Shown here in pieces: positions 1-8,834 of a stretch of 64,000 bases of DNA (the first letter of the stretch is position 1; every line of letters starts with the position of its first letter). This stretch comes from Lysinibacillus sphaericus OT4b.31 (GTDB taxonomy: Bacteria; Bacillota; Bacilli; Bacillales_A; Planococcaceae), in the NCBI RefSeq assembly GCF_000392615.1, contig NZ_KB933398.1, positions 1,804,535 to 1,868,534 on the forward strand, written 5' to 3'. The notes under the pieces were generated by a model that was not told the origin of the DNA, searched no databases, and saw only the letters and a program-made list of their open reading frames with translations. The position numbers were made by a program, and so were the translations under genes.

Positions 1-5
1 TACTA

Positions 6-443
6 ATGGATCATCACAAGGAACTGGCAGTAGAGTTATCATTAAGTAATGAAGAGGTACTTCTTGATGATGAAACTAGACATGCTTTGAAATACAGACT
101 TTCGAAATTATTGGCAGATGAGCACAATTATATATGGCACACGAATTGGTTAATCGTGTCGAAAGATAATAACAGTTCTGTTGGCGGTATCATGATTAAA
201 GGGCTTCCAAATGACAAGGGGGAAGTCATAATTGGTTACTATACCTATCCATCATATCAGGGAAACGGCTATATGACAGAAACGATTGATACGATGAAAA
301 GTTGGTTATTAAGTCAGCCGGATGTCACCTATGTCATTGCGGATACTGAAAAAGACAATATAGCCTCCCACAAGGTGTTAGAAAAAGCCGGAGCAGAATT
401 ATTTAAAGAAACGGAAGAATTATATTTTTGGAGATTTTTTTGA
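6..443 (+). CDS. GNAT-family N-acetyltransferase
   Basis: This 145-residue protein has the GNAT fold signature. A central strand (GEVIIGYYTYPSYQGNGYMTE, about residues 72-92) carries the Q-G-N-G-Y version of the acetyl-CoA pyrophosphate loop, and it is followed by a C-terminal N-x-A-S-x-K-V-L-E-K-A-G motif around residues 118-129. It should transfer an acetyl group from acetyl-CoA to an amine; the substrate cannot be read from sequence. The start lies at the very edge of the window, so the ATG at position 6 may be internal to a longer gene. The length is typical of a single GNAT domain. Confidence 0.7.
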   Translation: MDHHKELAVELSLSNEEVLLDDETRHALKYRLSKLLADEHNYIWHTNWLIVSKDNNSSVGGIMIKGLPNDKGEVIIGYYTYPSYQGNGYMTETIDTMKSWLLSQPDVTYVIADTEKDNIASHKVLEKAGAELFKETEELYFWRFF

Positions 444-656
444 AATATGTTGCCGACATGATGGATAACATTACAATTTTGGTCGCAATTAGAATCGCAC
501 CTACTAAAACAATGAATCTTTAAAAAGAATTTAAGAATAAGAGCAAATGGGCCAGTCAGAAAAATTCTTTCAAACAATTAACTTACGATATAGACTTTTC
601 GCTTTCGCCCCATAAAACATAGGAGTCTACTCGGATTTTTAGTTTGATATCAAAAA

Positions 657-700
657 AATAGTATACTAGGAGTATTGAACTGTACTTCTAGTATACTATT
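657..700. terminator. Long bidirectional hairpin in a gene-free stretch
   Basis: Two 18-base arms (657-674 and 683-700) pair with a single mismatch around an 8-base loop. An A-run precedes the left arm and a T-rich stretch follows the right arm, so it can terminate transcription from both sides, serving the acetyltransferase on the plus strand and the vanZ-like gene on the minus strand. The rest of the 444-773 gap shows no convincing gene. Confidence 0.65.
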
Positions 701-773
701 TATATTTTAAGACTTTATTATTAAAAGTGAGCAGTGCTTCACACTATCTATGATACATTGCGAGTTGAGCAAC

Positions 774-1253
774 TTATCGACGGCGTATCCCCATAAATGC
801 CTTGCGAATTTTTCCCACTAGCACGACCATTCCAACAAAAACAATCGCGCCAGCTGTGTCGACTAATACATCTTGAGCGCTCATCAAGCGACCGGGTGTA
901 AAGCTTTGGCGAAATTCATCCAACAAAGCTATAAGCATTGTGCCAAGGATAGCAACACCCGCAGCATGTCGACGTTTCCCCCATGCGAAATAGAGTCCAA
1001 GTGCTATACAGCCAAACCCAACAAAATGTGTAAGCTTGCGGATTAAAAACTCTACAAATTTAAAGTAGCCACGCTCTTCGATAGAAACAACAGTGTCCCA
1101 ATAGGGGATATGTAGTCGAGACAATTGTTGCTCAAAAGGCTTATTGGCCAAAATTTCCTCTAATTCAGGAACGATAGACTGTTGTTCGTACGTCATGCTG
1201 GAGGATATGATAAGTATGACTAAAAATGTAAGTAAGATAAGCCATTTTTTCAT
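774..1253 (-). CDS. VanZ-family membrane protein
   Basis: This 159-residue hydrophobic protein has a signal-anchor-like first helix (residues 4-20) and three further membrane segments. The pattern R-K-x-x-H-F-x-x-F-G (about residues 72-81) and the acidic L-L-D-E-F-R-Q-x-F-x-P-G-R motif (about 110-122) are the hallmarks of the VanZ family, named after the teicoplanin-resistance protein VanZ. The molecular function of most family members is unknown. Its start overlaps the stop of the upstream aldo/keto reductase gene by 4 bases, so the two are probably translationally coupled. Confidence 0.8.
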   Translation of the reverse strand: MKKWLILLTFLVILIISSSMTYEQQSIVPELEEILANKPFEQQLSRLHIPYWDTVVSIEERGYFKFVEFLIRKLTHFVGFGCIALGLYFAWGKRRHAAGVAILGTMLIALLDEFRQSFTPGRLMSAQDVLVDTAGAIVFVGMVVLVGKIRKAFMGIRRR

Positions 1254-2149
1254 CGGTGATCTTGATATTGTTCGGCTTTTGTCAGTTCATTGGCTATTTC
1301 AAAATTCAATATACCTATAGATTTTTCATAGGCTGCAAGTGTTTGTGCAAGTTGCTCCTGTGAGCTGGCACCAACCACGGTTGAGGCGATAGCCGATTCT
1401 TTCAGATTAAAAGCTAATGCGAGCGCATGTAAATCGTCATAATGTCTTGCTAAACCTGTTAATGTTGTCGATAACTCATCTGTCGTGTAGGAGTTATAGC
1501 CATTGTCACCCTGCAAACGTTTTTCCCGAGTATTTGTCAATAAACCTTTTGCAACGGTACCTCGTGTAACGACAGAAGCGCCATTGCTTGCGATAAAATC
1601 TAGCCACTCTTCTGGACGACGGTCGAGCGCACTATATTGCATCATGACACTTTTCGCTGAACTTGTTGGTAAAAACCGCTTCAATACATTTGGTCGAATG
1701 GAAGAAATGCCGTATTGTCGAATTAGCCCATCCTTTTTTAAGTCTTCAAATGTACTGATAATGCCAGCCCATTCATCCTCTATCGTACCTCCGTGTAGCT
1801 GATAGACATCAATATAATCTGTACCTAGCCGTTGTAAGCTTGCATGTAGTGCTTTTTTTATATACGAAGGAGAGGCATCCCAGTGCCAACCTTTCACTCC
1901 TTCTGTCCAGCGATTGCCGACCTTTGTCGCTAAAATAATATCCTGTCGGCGTTTTCCTAAAGTTTCTCCGATGATTTCCTCGTTGACGCCCAAATCATAT
2001 AAATCAGCTGTATCGAAATAGTTGATACCAGCGTCTAGCGCCATGTCGACAATGCCAGCTGCTTGCTCCTTATCTGTCGAAAGAGACATACCCCCTAAGC
2101 TAATTTCTGATATGAACAAATCACTCGAGCCGAGTTGTCTTTTTTTCAT
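1250..2149 (-). CDS. Aldo/keto reductase
   Basis: This 299-residue NADPH-dependent oxidoreductase belongs to the aldo/keto reductase superfamily (TIM barrel). Visible motifs are the N-terminal L-G-x-S-x-L-x-I-S-E-I-S-L-G-G-M-S strand, F-D-T-A-D-L-Y with the catalytic Asp and Tyr, the A-T-K-V-G-N-R lysine strand, and Y-I-D-V-Y-Q-L-H-G with the catalytic His. The open frame extends 81 codons upstream, but the start chosen here follows a perfect GAAGGAGG site and begins with the family's usual N-terminus. The physiological carbonyl substrate is unknown. It is divergent from nudF, which starts about 75 bases away. Confidence 0.88.
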   Translation of the reverse strand: MKKRQLGSSDLFISEISLGGMSLSTDKEQAAGIVDMALDAGINYFDTADLYDLGVNEEIIGETLGKRRQDIILATKVGNRWTEGVKGWHWDASPSYIKKALHASLQRLGTDYIDVYQLHGGTIEDEWAGIISTFEDLKKDGLIRQYGISSIRPNVLKRFLPTSSAKSVMMQYSALDRRPEEWLDFIASNGASVVTRGTVAKGLLTNTREKRLQGDNGYNSYTTDELSTTLTGLARHYDDLHALALAFNLKESAIASTVVGASSQEQLAQTLAAYEKSIGILNFEIANELTKAEQYQDHR

Positions 2150-2225
2150 GTCAATAACCTCCTTCGAATCTTCTCCTTGTAATGGTACAATGAACGTATC
2201 TGAAGAACAAGCGAGGTTGGAGCAG

Positions 2226-2762
2226 ATGAAAAAGTTTGAAGAAAAAACGACACAGTCAACCGCTATTTTTGACGGGAAAATTGTGAAACTACAGGTAGAT
2301 GATGTTATATTACCGAATGGTAACATGGCTAAACGGGAAATTATCAAGCATCCAGGTGCAGTAGCGGTCATTGCCATTACGCATGAAGGCAAGCTTGTGA
2401 TGGTTGAGCAATATCGTAAAGCACTTGAACGTTCAATTATCGAAATTCCAGCGGGGAAGCTTGAACCAGGTGAGGAGCCGATTGTTACAGCACGTCGAGA
2501 ATTAGAAGAAGAAACGGGTTATGGTGCAAAGGAATTTACGTTTTTACAAACTTTTGCAACGTCACCAGGCTTTGCGGACGAGGTCATTCATCTTTTTGTA
2601 GCGAAGGATTTATACAACATTGAAAACAAAGCAGATTTAGATGAAGATGAGTTTGTCGAATTACTAGAAGTTTCGTTGGAAGAGGCACAAGCGATGGTCG
2701 CTGATGAGCGTATATACGACGCCAAGACTGCGTTTGCAGTACTTTGGCTTGCGCTACAATAA
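2226..2762 (+). CDS. nudF: ADP-ribose pyrophosphatase (Nudix)
   Basis: This 178-residue protein hydrolyses ADP-ribose to AMP and ribose 5-phosphate. The Nudix box is complete at residues 77-99 (G-K-L-E-P-G-E-E ... R-R-E-L-E-E-E-T-G-Y), followed by the S-P-G-F-A-D-E segment around residue 113 that is typical of ADP-ribose-specific members. It resembles B. subtilis NudF along its whole length. The frame is open further upstream, including an ATG at 2190, but the ATG at 2226 follows a GGAG site at normal spacing and matches the family N-terminus. As in B. subtilis, it precedes the spoIIM position and fur. Confidence 0.92.
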   Translation: MKKFEEKTTQSTAIFDGKIVKLQVDDVILPNGNMAKREIIKHPGAVAVIAITHEGKLVMVEQYRKALERSIIEIPAGKLEPGEEPIVTARRELEEETGYGAKEFTFLQTFATSPGFADEVIHLFVAKDLYNIENKADLDEDEFVELLEVSLEEAQAMVADERIYDAKTAFAVLWLALQ

Positions 2763-2836
2763 GTCAAACAAACTTTAGCATAATAGAAGCGGACGAGCAT
2801 AAGCTGTACAAACCTTGATAGAAAAGGAGCATGCTT

Positions 2837-3349
2837 ATGTCTCGTACGGTTTCTATATTTTATCACGCATCGATTGTTGCAGTGAGCTTCGTTTGTGGCG
2901 TCATCTGCTTTCATATTATTGGTGGGGCGAATGCAGAGCCTTTTATTTTGTTTATAGAACCACGTTTAGCAGATGGGGACAGGCAGTCCATTTTTCGGTT
3001 AGTATTGCCTGTTGCTGCTTCCGTTGTCATTGTGCTATTGCTTGCAACACATAGCGTGCTGAAAGTTTTAGTGCGCGTCACGGTCGCTATGCGCGCAACT
3101 TTTTTTGGCTTTAGCTCGGTATTTTTACTCCAAAAACTAGAAGCATTTTGGCTTTATACGATTTGGTGGTTCCCATTTCAACTCATCTATTGTATATTGT
3201 TGCTAGTCCTTTGCAATTTACTTGTTCCCGCTTGGTCGAAGCGAAAAATCGGGAAAAAGATGAATGGGCGGACAATTTTGTTGAATTTTATTGCTTTTTT
3301 CATCATAATAGTTGCTGAGTTTATTGTAATATCGTATGTATTAAAATGA
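2837..3349 (+). CDS. Integral membrane protein at the spoIIM position
   Basis: This is a 170-residue, very hydrophobic protein with about five predicted membrane helices and a basic loop (W-S-K-R-K-I-G-K-K) near residue 135. It lies exactly where SpoIIM, the engulfment-machinery membrane protein, sits in B. subtilis (nudF, spoIIM, fur, xerD). The spacing of the G-F-x-x-x-F-L turn and the following helix loosely resembles SpoIIM, but overall similarity is weak and the protein is shorter than the usual 210 residues or so. I infer a divergent SpoIIM-like role from position; it could be unrelated. The ATG at 2837 is preferred because the ATG at 2831 lies only one base after the GGAG site. Confidence 0.55.
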   Translation: MSRTVSIFYHASIVAVSFVCGVICFHIIGGANAEPFILFIEPRLADGDRQSIFRLVLPVAASVVIVLLLATHSVLKVLVRVTVAMRATFFGFSSVFLLQKLEAFWLYTIWWFPFQLIYCILLLVLCNLLVPAWSKRKIGKKMNGRTILLNFIAFFIIIVAEFIVISYVLK

Positions 3350-3473
3350 TTAATAAATTTGTAAAAGTGTTGCCACAGGTAAAAATATGAAATGACATAT
3401 TTGAAAACTAATCACTATCTTGTAATAGGATTTACTCCTTTGGTATAATGGAAAGAGTTTAGGGGGGCGTCAC

Positions 3474-3938
3474 ATGGAAAGCCGAATTGATCGTATAAAA
3501 AAACAGTTGCATAGTGCTAGTTACAAGCTGACGCCGCAGCGAGAAGCAACAGTTGCTGTATTGCTTGAGCATGAAGAGGACCATTTAAGTGCGGAAGATG
3601 TTTATCTTTTAGTAAAAGATAAAGCGCCTGAAATTGGTTTAGCTACTGTCTATAGAACGTTAGAGTTACTAACAGAGCTCAAAATTGTCGACAAAATCAA
3701 CTTTGGCGATGGCGTATCACGCTATGATTTACGTCAAGAGGGAGCTGCGCATTTCCATCATCATCTTGTTTGTATTGAATGTGGTGCTGTTGATGAAATC
3801 CAAGAAGACTTACTTGAAGATGTGGAAGCCGTTGTTGAAAAGCGTTGGAACTTTATCATAAAGGACCACAGACTAACTTTCCACGGTATCTGCTGGCGCT
3901 GTCATGATAAAATCGACGGAAATGATGAAGAACAATAA
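3474..3938 (+). CDS. fur: Ferric uptake regulator Fur
   Basis: This 154-residue metal-dependent repressor has an N-terminal winged helix with the recognition segment G-L-A-T-V-Y-R-T-L (about residues 55-63), the metal-site cluster A-H-F-H-H-H (His93, His95-97), and two structural zinc C-x-x-C pairs (Cys100/Cys103 and Cys140/Cys143). With ferrous iron it binds Fur boxes to repress siderophore and iron uptake genes. It follows a GGGGGG-type ribosome site and is closed by an intrinsic terminator, so it is probably monocistronic. Its place next to xerD matches B. subtilis and argues for Fur rather than the paralogues PerR or Zur. Confidence 0.93.
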   Translation: MESRIDRIKKQLHSASYKLTPQREATVAVLLEHEEDHLSAEDVYLLVKDKAPEIGLATVYRTLELLTELKIVDKINFGDGVSRYDLRQEGAAHFHHHLVCIECGAVDEIQEDLLEDVEAVVEKRWNFIIKDHRLTFHGICWRCHDKIDGNDEEQ

Positions 3939-3945
3939 CGAGAAG

Positions 3946-3990
3946 CTGTCTGATGAAATCTAGGAATGGATTAAATCAGACAGTTTTTTT
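3946..3990 (+). terminator. Intrinsic terminator after fur
   Basis: A 9-bp stem (3946-3954 with 3975-3983) is followed by seven T residues. Confidence 0.88.
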
Positions 3991-4190
3991 GTTTTGTTAA
4001 AAATTGAGTCGAATATACTGTCTGTCTTCTCGAATGGTAGAGGAGGCAAGTTTTTTGATAAAGAACGAATCATCAACAGCAACGCGCATAGTTGGGAGTA
4101 TTAGCGTGACAACACATGGAAGGCGTTTTTAGCACTTTTCTTAGTATGCGTGCTAAAATAGAGAATAATTGACAGTAAGGGGGCGTTGTG

Positions 4191-5093
4191 ATGAATGAAT
4201 TTCACTATGCAATAGAGGATTATATCCATTTTATCCAAGTTGAGCGGCAATTATCTATTAATACATTAGCATCCTATCGCCGAGATTTAGAGAATTATGT
4301 GCGATTCTTACAGGAAGCTGAAGGAATGTCTGATTTCGGTAAAGTGGAACGAACAACTATATTACGCCATTTAGAGCAGCTACGCATGCAAGGTAAGACG
4401 AGTCGTACTGTAGCGCGCCATATTTCCTCCATTCGTAGTTTCCATCAATTTCTTCTACGTGAAAAACGTACGGAAAAAGACCCAACTGTGCATTTAGAAA
4501 TGCCAACTATTGAACAAAAGCTACCGAATATCCTTTCTATCGAAGAAATCGAATCCTTACTGACAGCACCGAATCGTAGTAAGCCTCAGGGTGTTCGCGA
4601 TGTAGCTATGCTTGAGCTATTATACGGCTCAGGGATGCGTATTAGCGAACTAATTGCGCTTGATTTAGCCGATATCCACCTAACAATGGGGTTTGTCCGT
4701 GTGTTTGGCAAGGGAGGTAAGGAACGTATTATACCGCTCGGCAAAAGTGCCCTGACAGCATTAAGTGCTTATTTGGACGGCGCACGAGGTCAATTGCAAG
4801 GGAAATACCCAAAAACAGATGCATTTTTTATTAATCAAAGAGGGAAACGTTTAACAAGGCAGGGTTGTTGGAAATTAATGAAGGAGCATGCTCTAAAGGC
4901 AGGCATCCAACATGAGTTAACACCGCATACATTGCGACACTCTTTTGCAACACATTTAGTGGAAAATGGGGCGGATTTACGGGCGGTTCAGGAAATGTTG
5001 GGACACGCTGATATATCTACAACACAAATTTATACACATATTAGCAAAACACGACTATCCGAGGTATATAAGCAATTCCATCCACGCGCGTAA
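4191..5093 (+). CDS. xerD: Tyrosine recombinase XerD
   Basis: This 300-residue site-specific recombinase resolves chromosome dimers at dif together with XerC. The N-terminal SAM-like core-binding domain spans about residues 5-90. The catalytic domain carries the full set: Arg150 (G-S-G-M-R), Lys174, His246 and Arg249 in H-T-L-R-H, His272 in L-G-H-A-D, and the nucleophile Tyr281. The ATG at 4191 is preferred over an in-frame GTG at 4188 because of its spacing from the AAGGGGG site. It lies between fur and deoB as in other Bacillales. The 200 bases before it contain no convincing gene. Confidence 0.93.
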   Translation: MNEFHYAIEDYIHFIQVERQLSINTLASYRRDLENYVRFLQEAEGMSDFGKVERTTILRHLEQLRMQGKTSRTVARHISSIRSFHQFLLREKRTEKDPTVHLEMPTIEQKLPNILSIEEIESLLTAPNRSKPQGVRDVAMLELLYGSGMRISELIALDLADIHLTMGFVRVFGKGGKERIIPLGKSALTALSAYLDGARGQLQGKYPKTDAFFINQRGKRLTRQGCWKLMKEHALKAGIQHELTPHTLRHSFATHLVENGADLRAVQEMLGHADISTTQIYTHISKTRLSEVYKQFHPRA

Positions 5094-5176
5094 TTATTTT
5101 TACCTTAGTCGGATGTCTGACCTTTATTTTTCACTGGTTTTTGGTAAAATAGAGTCGTGAGATTAGGAGGCAATAT

Positions 5177-6361
5177 ATGATGAATAATACATTTAAAAAA
5201 ATCCACGTCGTGGTGATGGACTCAGTCGGTATTGGTGAAGCACCAGACGCTGCAAACTTTGGAGATGTGGGCTCCCATACATTGGGGCATATCGCTGAAA
5301 AAATGAATGGGCTTACAATGCCGAACATGGAATCATTCGGTTTAGCAAATATTGAGCCACTACAAGGAATGCAAGCAAGCAATGCCCCGAAAGCGTACTT
5401 CGGAAAAATGCAGGAAGCCTCAGTTGGTAAAGATACAATGACTGGACACTGGGAAATCATGGGGTTGAATATTGATAAACCATTTAAAGTGTATCCGGAT
5501 GGCTTCCCTGCAGAGCTTATTGCGGAGCTAGAAAAGCGTACTGGCCGTAAAGTACTGTGCAATAAACCTGCAAGTGGTACACAGGTTATTGAGGATTTTG
5601 GACAGGAGCATATGGAAACAGGAGCATTGATTGTTTATACATCTGCTGACCCTGTACTACAAATTGCTGCACACGAAGAAATAATTCCACTTGAGGAAAT
5701 ATATAAGATTTGTGAAATCGCACGTGAATTAACGTTGCAACCAGAGTATTTAGTTGGACGTGTCATTGCTCGTCCGTTTGTTGGTACACCTGGAAACTTT
5801 ACACGCACGTCAAATCGTCATGATTATGCATTAAAACCATTCGGTCGTACAACGATGAATGCATTGCAGGATGCCAATCTAGACGTTATTGCCATCGGAA
5901 AAATTTCTGATATTTTCAATGGTGAGGGTGTAACAGATGCAATACGTACAAAAAATAATAATGATGGTATGGATAAATTTGCAGAGGTTGCACGTCGTGA
6001 TTTTCACGGTATAAGCTTCTTAAATTTAGTAGACTTTGATGCAAATTTCGGGCATCGTCGTGATCCACTTGGCTATGGCAACGCTTTACAAGAATTTGAC
6101 GCACGTCTCCCAGAAATTGTACAGGCAATGACAGAGGACGATTTACTAATAATTACGGCAGACCATGGCAATGATCCAACATTCCCTGGGACAGACCATA
6201 CACGTGAATTTGTTCCCCTAATTGTTTATTCACCTCGTTTTAAAGGCGGCAATGAGCTTGCTTTACGTGATACTTTCGCAGATATTGCCGCAACTGTCGC
6301 TGAAAACTTTGGTGTCGAAGCACCACCATTTGGTAAAAGTTTCTTAAATGATCTGAAATAA
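5177..6361 (+). CDS. deoB: Phosphopentomutase
   Basis: This 394-residue enzyme interconverts (deoxy)ribose 1-phosphate and 5-phosphate, linking nucleoside phosphorolysis to central carbon metabolism. It is an alkaline-phosphatase-superfamily member: the first metal aspartate lies in V-V-M-D-S-V-G-I-G (Asp15), the nucleophile threonine in K-D-T-M-T-G-H-W-E, and later ligands in [14 protein letters not shown] and D-H-T-R-E. The ATG follows AGGAGG at a spacing of 6. Pdp begins 13 bases downstream, so the two form a nucleoside salvage operon. Confidence 0.95.
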   Translation: MMNNTFKKIHVVVMDSVGIGEAPDAANFGDVGSHTLGHIAEKMNGLTMPNMESFGLANIEPLQGMQASNAPKAYFGKMQEASVGKDTMTGHWEIMGLNIDKPFKVYPDGFPAELIAELEKRTGRKVLCNKPASGTQVIEDFGQEHMETGALIVYTSADPVLQIAAHEEIIPLEEIYKICEIARELTLQPEYLVGRVIARPFVGTPGNFTRTSNRHDYALKPFGRTTMNALQDANLDVIAIGKISDIFNGEGVTDAIRTKNNNDGMDKFAEVARRDFHGISFLNLVDFDANFGHRRDPLGYGNALQEFDARLPEIVQAMTEDDLLIITADHGNDPTFPGTDHTREFVPLIVYSPRFKGGNELALRDTFADIAATVAENFGVEAPPFGKSFLNDLK

Positions 6362-6374
6362 GGGGGATTTTCGT

Positions 6375-7625
6375 ATGAATATGACGCAGCTGTTTGAAAA
6401 GAAAAAGCAAGGCGAAGAGCTTACGCAAGCTGAAATAAACTACTTTGTAGAAGGCTACACAACAGGTTCTATTCCTGATTATCAAGCGAGTTCCCTACTA
6501 ATGGCCATTCGTTTAATTGGCATGACGGATGAAGAAACATTTTATTTAACAAAGGCCATGATTGACTCAGGTGATGTGATCGATCTAACATCCATTGACG
6601 GCTTTAAAATTGATAAGCACTCCACAGGCGGTGTGGGTGATAAAGTAACGCTTATCGTGACACCAATTATTGCTTCACTAGGTATTCCTGTAGCGAAGTT
6701 TAGTGGCAAAGGCTTAGGTATTACTGGCGGTACAATCGATAAATTAGAAGCTATTCGAGGCTTTAAAACGGAGCTTTCGTCACAGGAGTTTATCGATAAT
6801 GTCAATAAACATAAAATTGCGGTTGCAGGTCAAACAGGTAATCTTGTACCTGCCGACAAAAAACTCTATGCATTACGAGATGTGACTGGTACTGTCGATT
6901 CAATTCCTTTAATAGCCGCATCGATTATGAGCAAAAAAATTGCAAGTGGTGCAGATGGTATCGTGCTAGATGTGAAATGTGGCTCAGGTGCGTTTATGAA
7001 GACGGAAGAAGAAGCGAAGAAATTAGCAGATGCGATGACAGCAATTGGCGAAAAGCTAGGGCGTAAAGTAGTCGCGCACATTAGTGATATGGATAATCCG
7101 TTAGGGAAAATGATTGGTAATAAGCTTGAAGTAGTGGAGGCACATTCATTGCTTAGTGGTCGCATGGGCGAAACACACACAGATTTACTTGAGGAATGCA
7201 TCATTATTTCTTCTCTCATGTATCAAGTGGCAGCTGGAGAGGATGAAGCGGCGGCAACTGCTGCTGTCAAGCGCGTGTTAGAGGATGGCTCTGCTGTGGC
7301 AAAATTTGAGGAATTTATCGTGGCGCAGGGCGGTGATTTAGCAGATATCATTCAAAATGACACAGCCAATAAGGTGGCTGTGAAAGCCACTACTAACGGC
7401 GTTGTAGAAACGATTAATGCTTTATTAATCGGTGAGGCAAGTGTTGCACTAGGCGCAGGGCGTTTAACGAAGGAATCTACACTCGATTATGATGCAGGCA
7501 TTCAACTTGTGGCAAAAAAAGGCGATGCTGTGAAGTCAGGCGAAACCCTTGCTTATTTATATTCAAATCGTGAAATTGATGAAGAAACAATCAATAAAGT
7601 ACAGAAAGCCTATTCAATTGCATAA
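6375..7625 (+). CDS. pdp: Pyrimidine-nucleoside phosphorylase
   Basis: This 416-residue enzyme phosphorolyses uridine, deoxyuridine and thymidine to the base and (deoxy)ribose 1-phosphate, the substrate of the upstream phosphopentomutase. The phosphate-binding signature K-H-S-T-G-G-V-G-D-K is at residues 81-90, followed by S-G-K-G-L-G-I-T-G-G-T-I-D-K-L-E. It is slightly shorter than B. subtilis Pdp (433 residues) at the C-terminus. In B. subtilis the corresponding position after drm holds punA, so the second salvage enzyme differs here. A strong terminator closes the operon. Confidence 0.92.
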   Translation: MNMTQLFEKKKQGEELTQAEINYFVEGYTTGSIPDYQASSLLMAIRLIGMTDEETFYLTKAMIDSGDVIDLTSIDGFKIDKHSTGGVGDKVTLIVTPIIASLGIPVAKFSGKGLGITGGTIDKLEAIRGFKTELSSQEFIDNVNKHKIAVAGQTGNLVPADKKLYALRDVTGTVDSIPLIAASIMSKKIASGADGIVLDVKCGSGAFMKTEEEAKKLADAMTAIGEKLGRKVVAHISDMDNPLGKMIGNKLEVVEAHSLLSGRMGETHTDLLEECIIISSLMYQVAAGEDEAAATAAVKRVLEDGSAVAKFEEFIVAQGGDLADIIQNDTANKVAVKATTNGVVETINALLIGEASVALGAGRLTKESTLDYDAGIQLVAKKGDAVKSGETLAYLYSNREIDEETINKVQKAYSIA

Positions 7626-7637
7626 CTAATATTGAAC

Positions 7638-7674
7638 GAGAACTCTTCTTAACTTAGAAGGGTTCTCTTTTTTT
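7638..7674 (+). terminator. Intrinsic terminator of deoB-pdp
   Basis: A hairpin pairs gagaac/gttctc and cttct/agaag arms and is followed by a run of seven or more T residues. Confidence 0.88.
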
Positions 7675-8037
7675 GTGATTTGACGGTATTCGCTTTTGCT
7701 CCGCGAGTTCGCGGGTAAAAGGCACTCTTCGCGGGAATTTACCCTAATTTCGCGGGTAAACAGTCTCCCTCTACAGGTATTTCACAGTTCTTTAAAAGTC
7801 TTCTTTCCTTCATTAATATCAATCCTTGAACGCAATGAAAACAAACCTCAAGACCAGTGTGCACGCAAAATGTGTGACCTACGTTTAAAAAAAATTCATT
7901 TATCCCATACTGCACATAACCTAAAAAGCCATAAGTATGTCGATTTGACACTATTTCGGAAGACTTTGCACTAGTTCTGTCAGTTGCAAGGATTCACAGC
8001 ATAGAACGGAGAATTGCACGAGGAGGAGGCGATGTTC
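7675..8037 (+). other. Leader region of spoIIA; no gene seen
   Basis: The first part (about 7690-7765) contains three near copies of TTCGCGGGTAAA or TTCGCGGGAATT, a short GC-rich repeat. The remainder is AT-rich. Short open frames here on both strands lack ribosome sites and family features. Regulatory candidates close to spoIIAA are listed separately. Confidence 0.5.
7939..8014 (+). promoter_or_regulatory. Candidate Spo0A boxes and sigma-H promoter of spoIIA
   Basis: TGTCGAT (7939-7945) and TTTGACA (7944-7950) are each one base away from a Spo0A box (TGTCGAA or its complement TTCGACA) and together form an inverted pair. Downstream, AGGATTC (7989-7995) and GGAGAAT (8008-8014) are 12 bases apart, resembling the sigma-H -35 and -10. 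In B. subtilis, spoIIA is transcribed by sigma-H and activated by Spo0A. The predicted start site would fall only about 17 bases before spoIIAA, at the ribosome site, so the promoter call is tentative. Confidence 0.35.
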
Positions 8038-8391
8038 ATGCATTTTCAATTTGAAATGGTAACAAGAGAGACAGTAGTTATACGTTTATATGGGGAGCTC
8101 GATCATCATGCAGTAGAACAAATTCGAGCAAAAATTTCATCAGCGATTTTTCAAGGTGCGGTATCGACTATCATTTGGAACTTAGAAGGACTGTCCTTTA
8201 TGGATAGTTCGGGAGTCGGCTTAGTGCTGGGGCGAATGCGTGAGTTAGAGGCTGTCGCAGGACGAACGATTTTATTGAATCCATCGCCGACAATGCGAAA
8301 AGTATTCCAGTTTTCAGGCTTAGGTCCGTGGATGATGGATGCAACCGAAGAAGAGGCGATTGAGCGAGTAAGGGGGATTGTAAATGGATAA
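8038..8391 (+). CDS. spoIIAA: Anti-sigma-F factor antagonist SpoIIAA
   Basis: This 117-residue STAS-domain protein has the same length as the B. subtilis protein. Unphosphorylated SpoIIAA binds SpoIIAB and frees sigma-F in the forespore. The regulatory phosphoserine lies in L-S-F-M-D-S-S-G at Ser58, matching B. subtilis numbering. The ATG at 8038 is chosen because it sits 9 bases after the AGGAGGAGG site and gives the family length; an upstream TTG (8014) and ATG (8032) are in frame. It overlaps spoIIAB by 8 bases, indicating coupled translation. Confidence 0.93.
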   Translation: MHFQFEMVTRETVVIRLYGELDHHAVEQIRAKISSAIFQGAVSTIIWNLEGLSFMDSSGVGLVLGRMRELEAVAGRTILLNPSPTMRKVFQFSGLGPWMMDATEEEAIERVRGIVNG

Positions 8392-8824
8392 CGAAATGAC
8401 ATTAACTTTTTTAGCAATTAGTGAGAATGAAGGCTTGGCACGTGTTGCTGTGACAGGCTTTATCGCACAATTAGATCCAACGATTGATGAGCTATCGGAA
8501 TTTAAAACGGTTGTCTCGGAGGCTGTTTCTAATGCCATTATTCATGGTTATGAAGAGGATGGTAAGGGTGTTGTTACAGTTCATGCAAAACGTGAGGACG
8601 ATATTGTAACCGTGTCTGTTATGGATAACGGAATGGGTATAGAGGATGTGAGTCGTGCGATGGAACCGTTGTTTACAACGAAAAGCGCGATGGAGCGTTC
8701 GGGTATGGGCTTTACAATTATGGATAGTTTTTCTGATCAGTTGACAGTTATGTCTAAGTGGCAAGAAGGTACAACTGTAACGTTTACGAAGAAATTTTAC
8801 TCGGTTCGTACAGCGGTCATGTGA
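8384..8824 (+). CDS. spoIIAB: Anti-sigma-F factor and SpoIIAA kinase SpoIIAB
   Basis: This 146-residue GHKL-type serine kinase holds sigma-F inactive and phosphorylates SpoIIAA. The N-box S-E-A-V-S-N-A-I-I-H-G-Y (Glu46, Asn50), the D-N-G-M-G-I ATP-binding loop and the G-M-G-F-T-I-M box are all present, and the N-terminus closely follows B. subtilis SpoIIAB. It lies in the spoIIAA-spoIIAB-sigF operon, 10 bases before sigF. Confidence 0.95.
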   Translation: MDNEMTLTFLAISENEGLARVAVTGFIAQLDPTIDELSEFKTVVSEAVSNAIIHGYEEDGKGVVTVHAKREDDIVTVSVMDNGMGIEDVSRAMEPLFTTKSAMERSGMGFTIMDSFSDQLTVMSKWQEGTTVTFTKKFYSVRTAVM

Positions 8825-8834
8825 GGATGCGAAC

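Noticed and set aside
4055..4135. A 25-codon TTG-started frame after a GAGGAGG-like site upstream of xerD, where B. subtilis has the small gene yqzK
   Set aside because: The peptide does not resemble YqzK, has no membrane segment, and the spacing is poor; chance is more likely.
7696..7974. Overlapping open frames of 70-92 codons on both strands before spoIIAA
   Set aside because: No ribosome site, unusual composition and overlap with regulatory sequence; both strands open because of low stop density.
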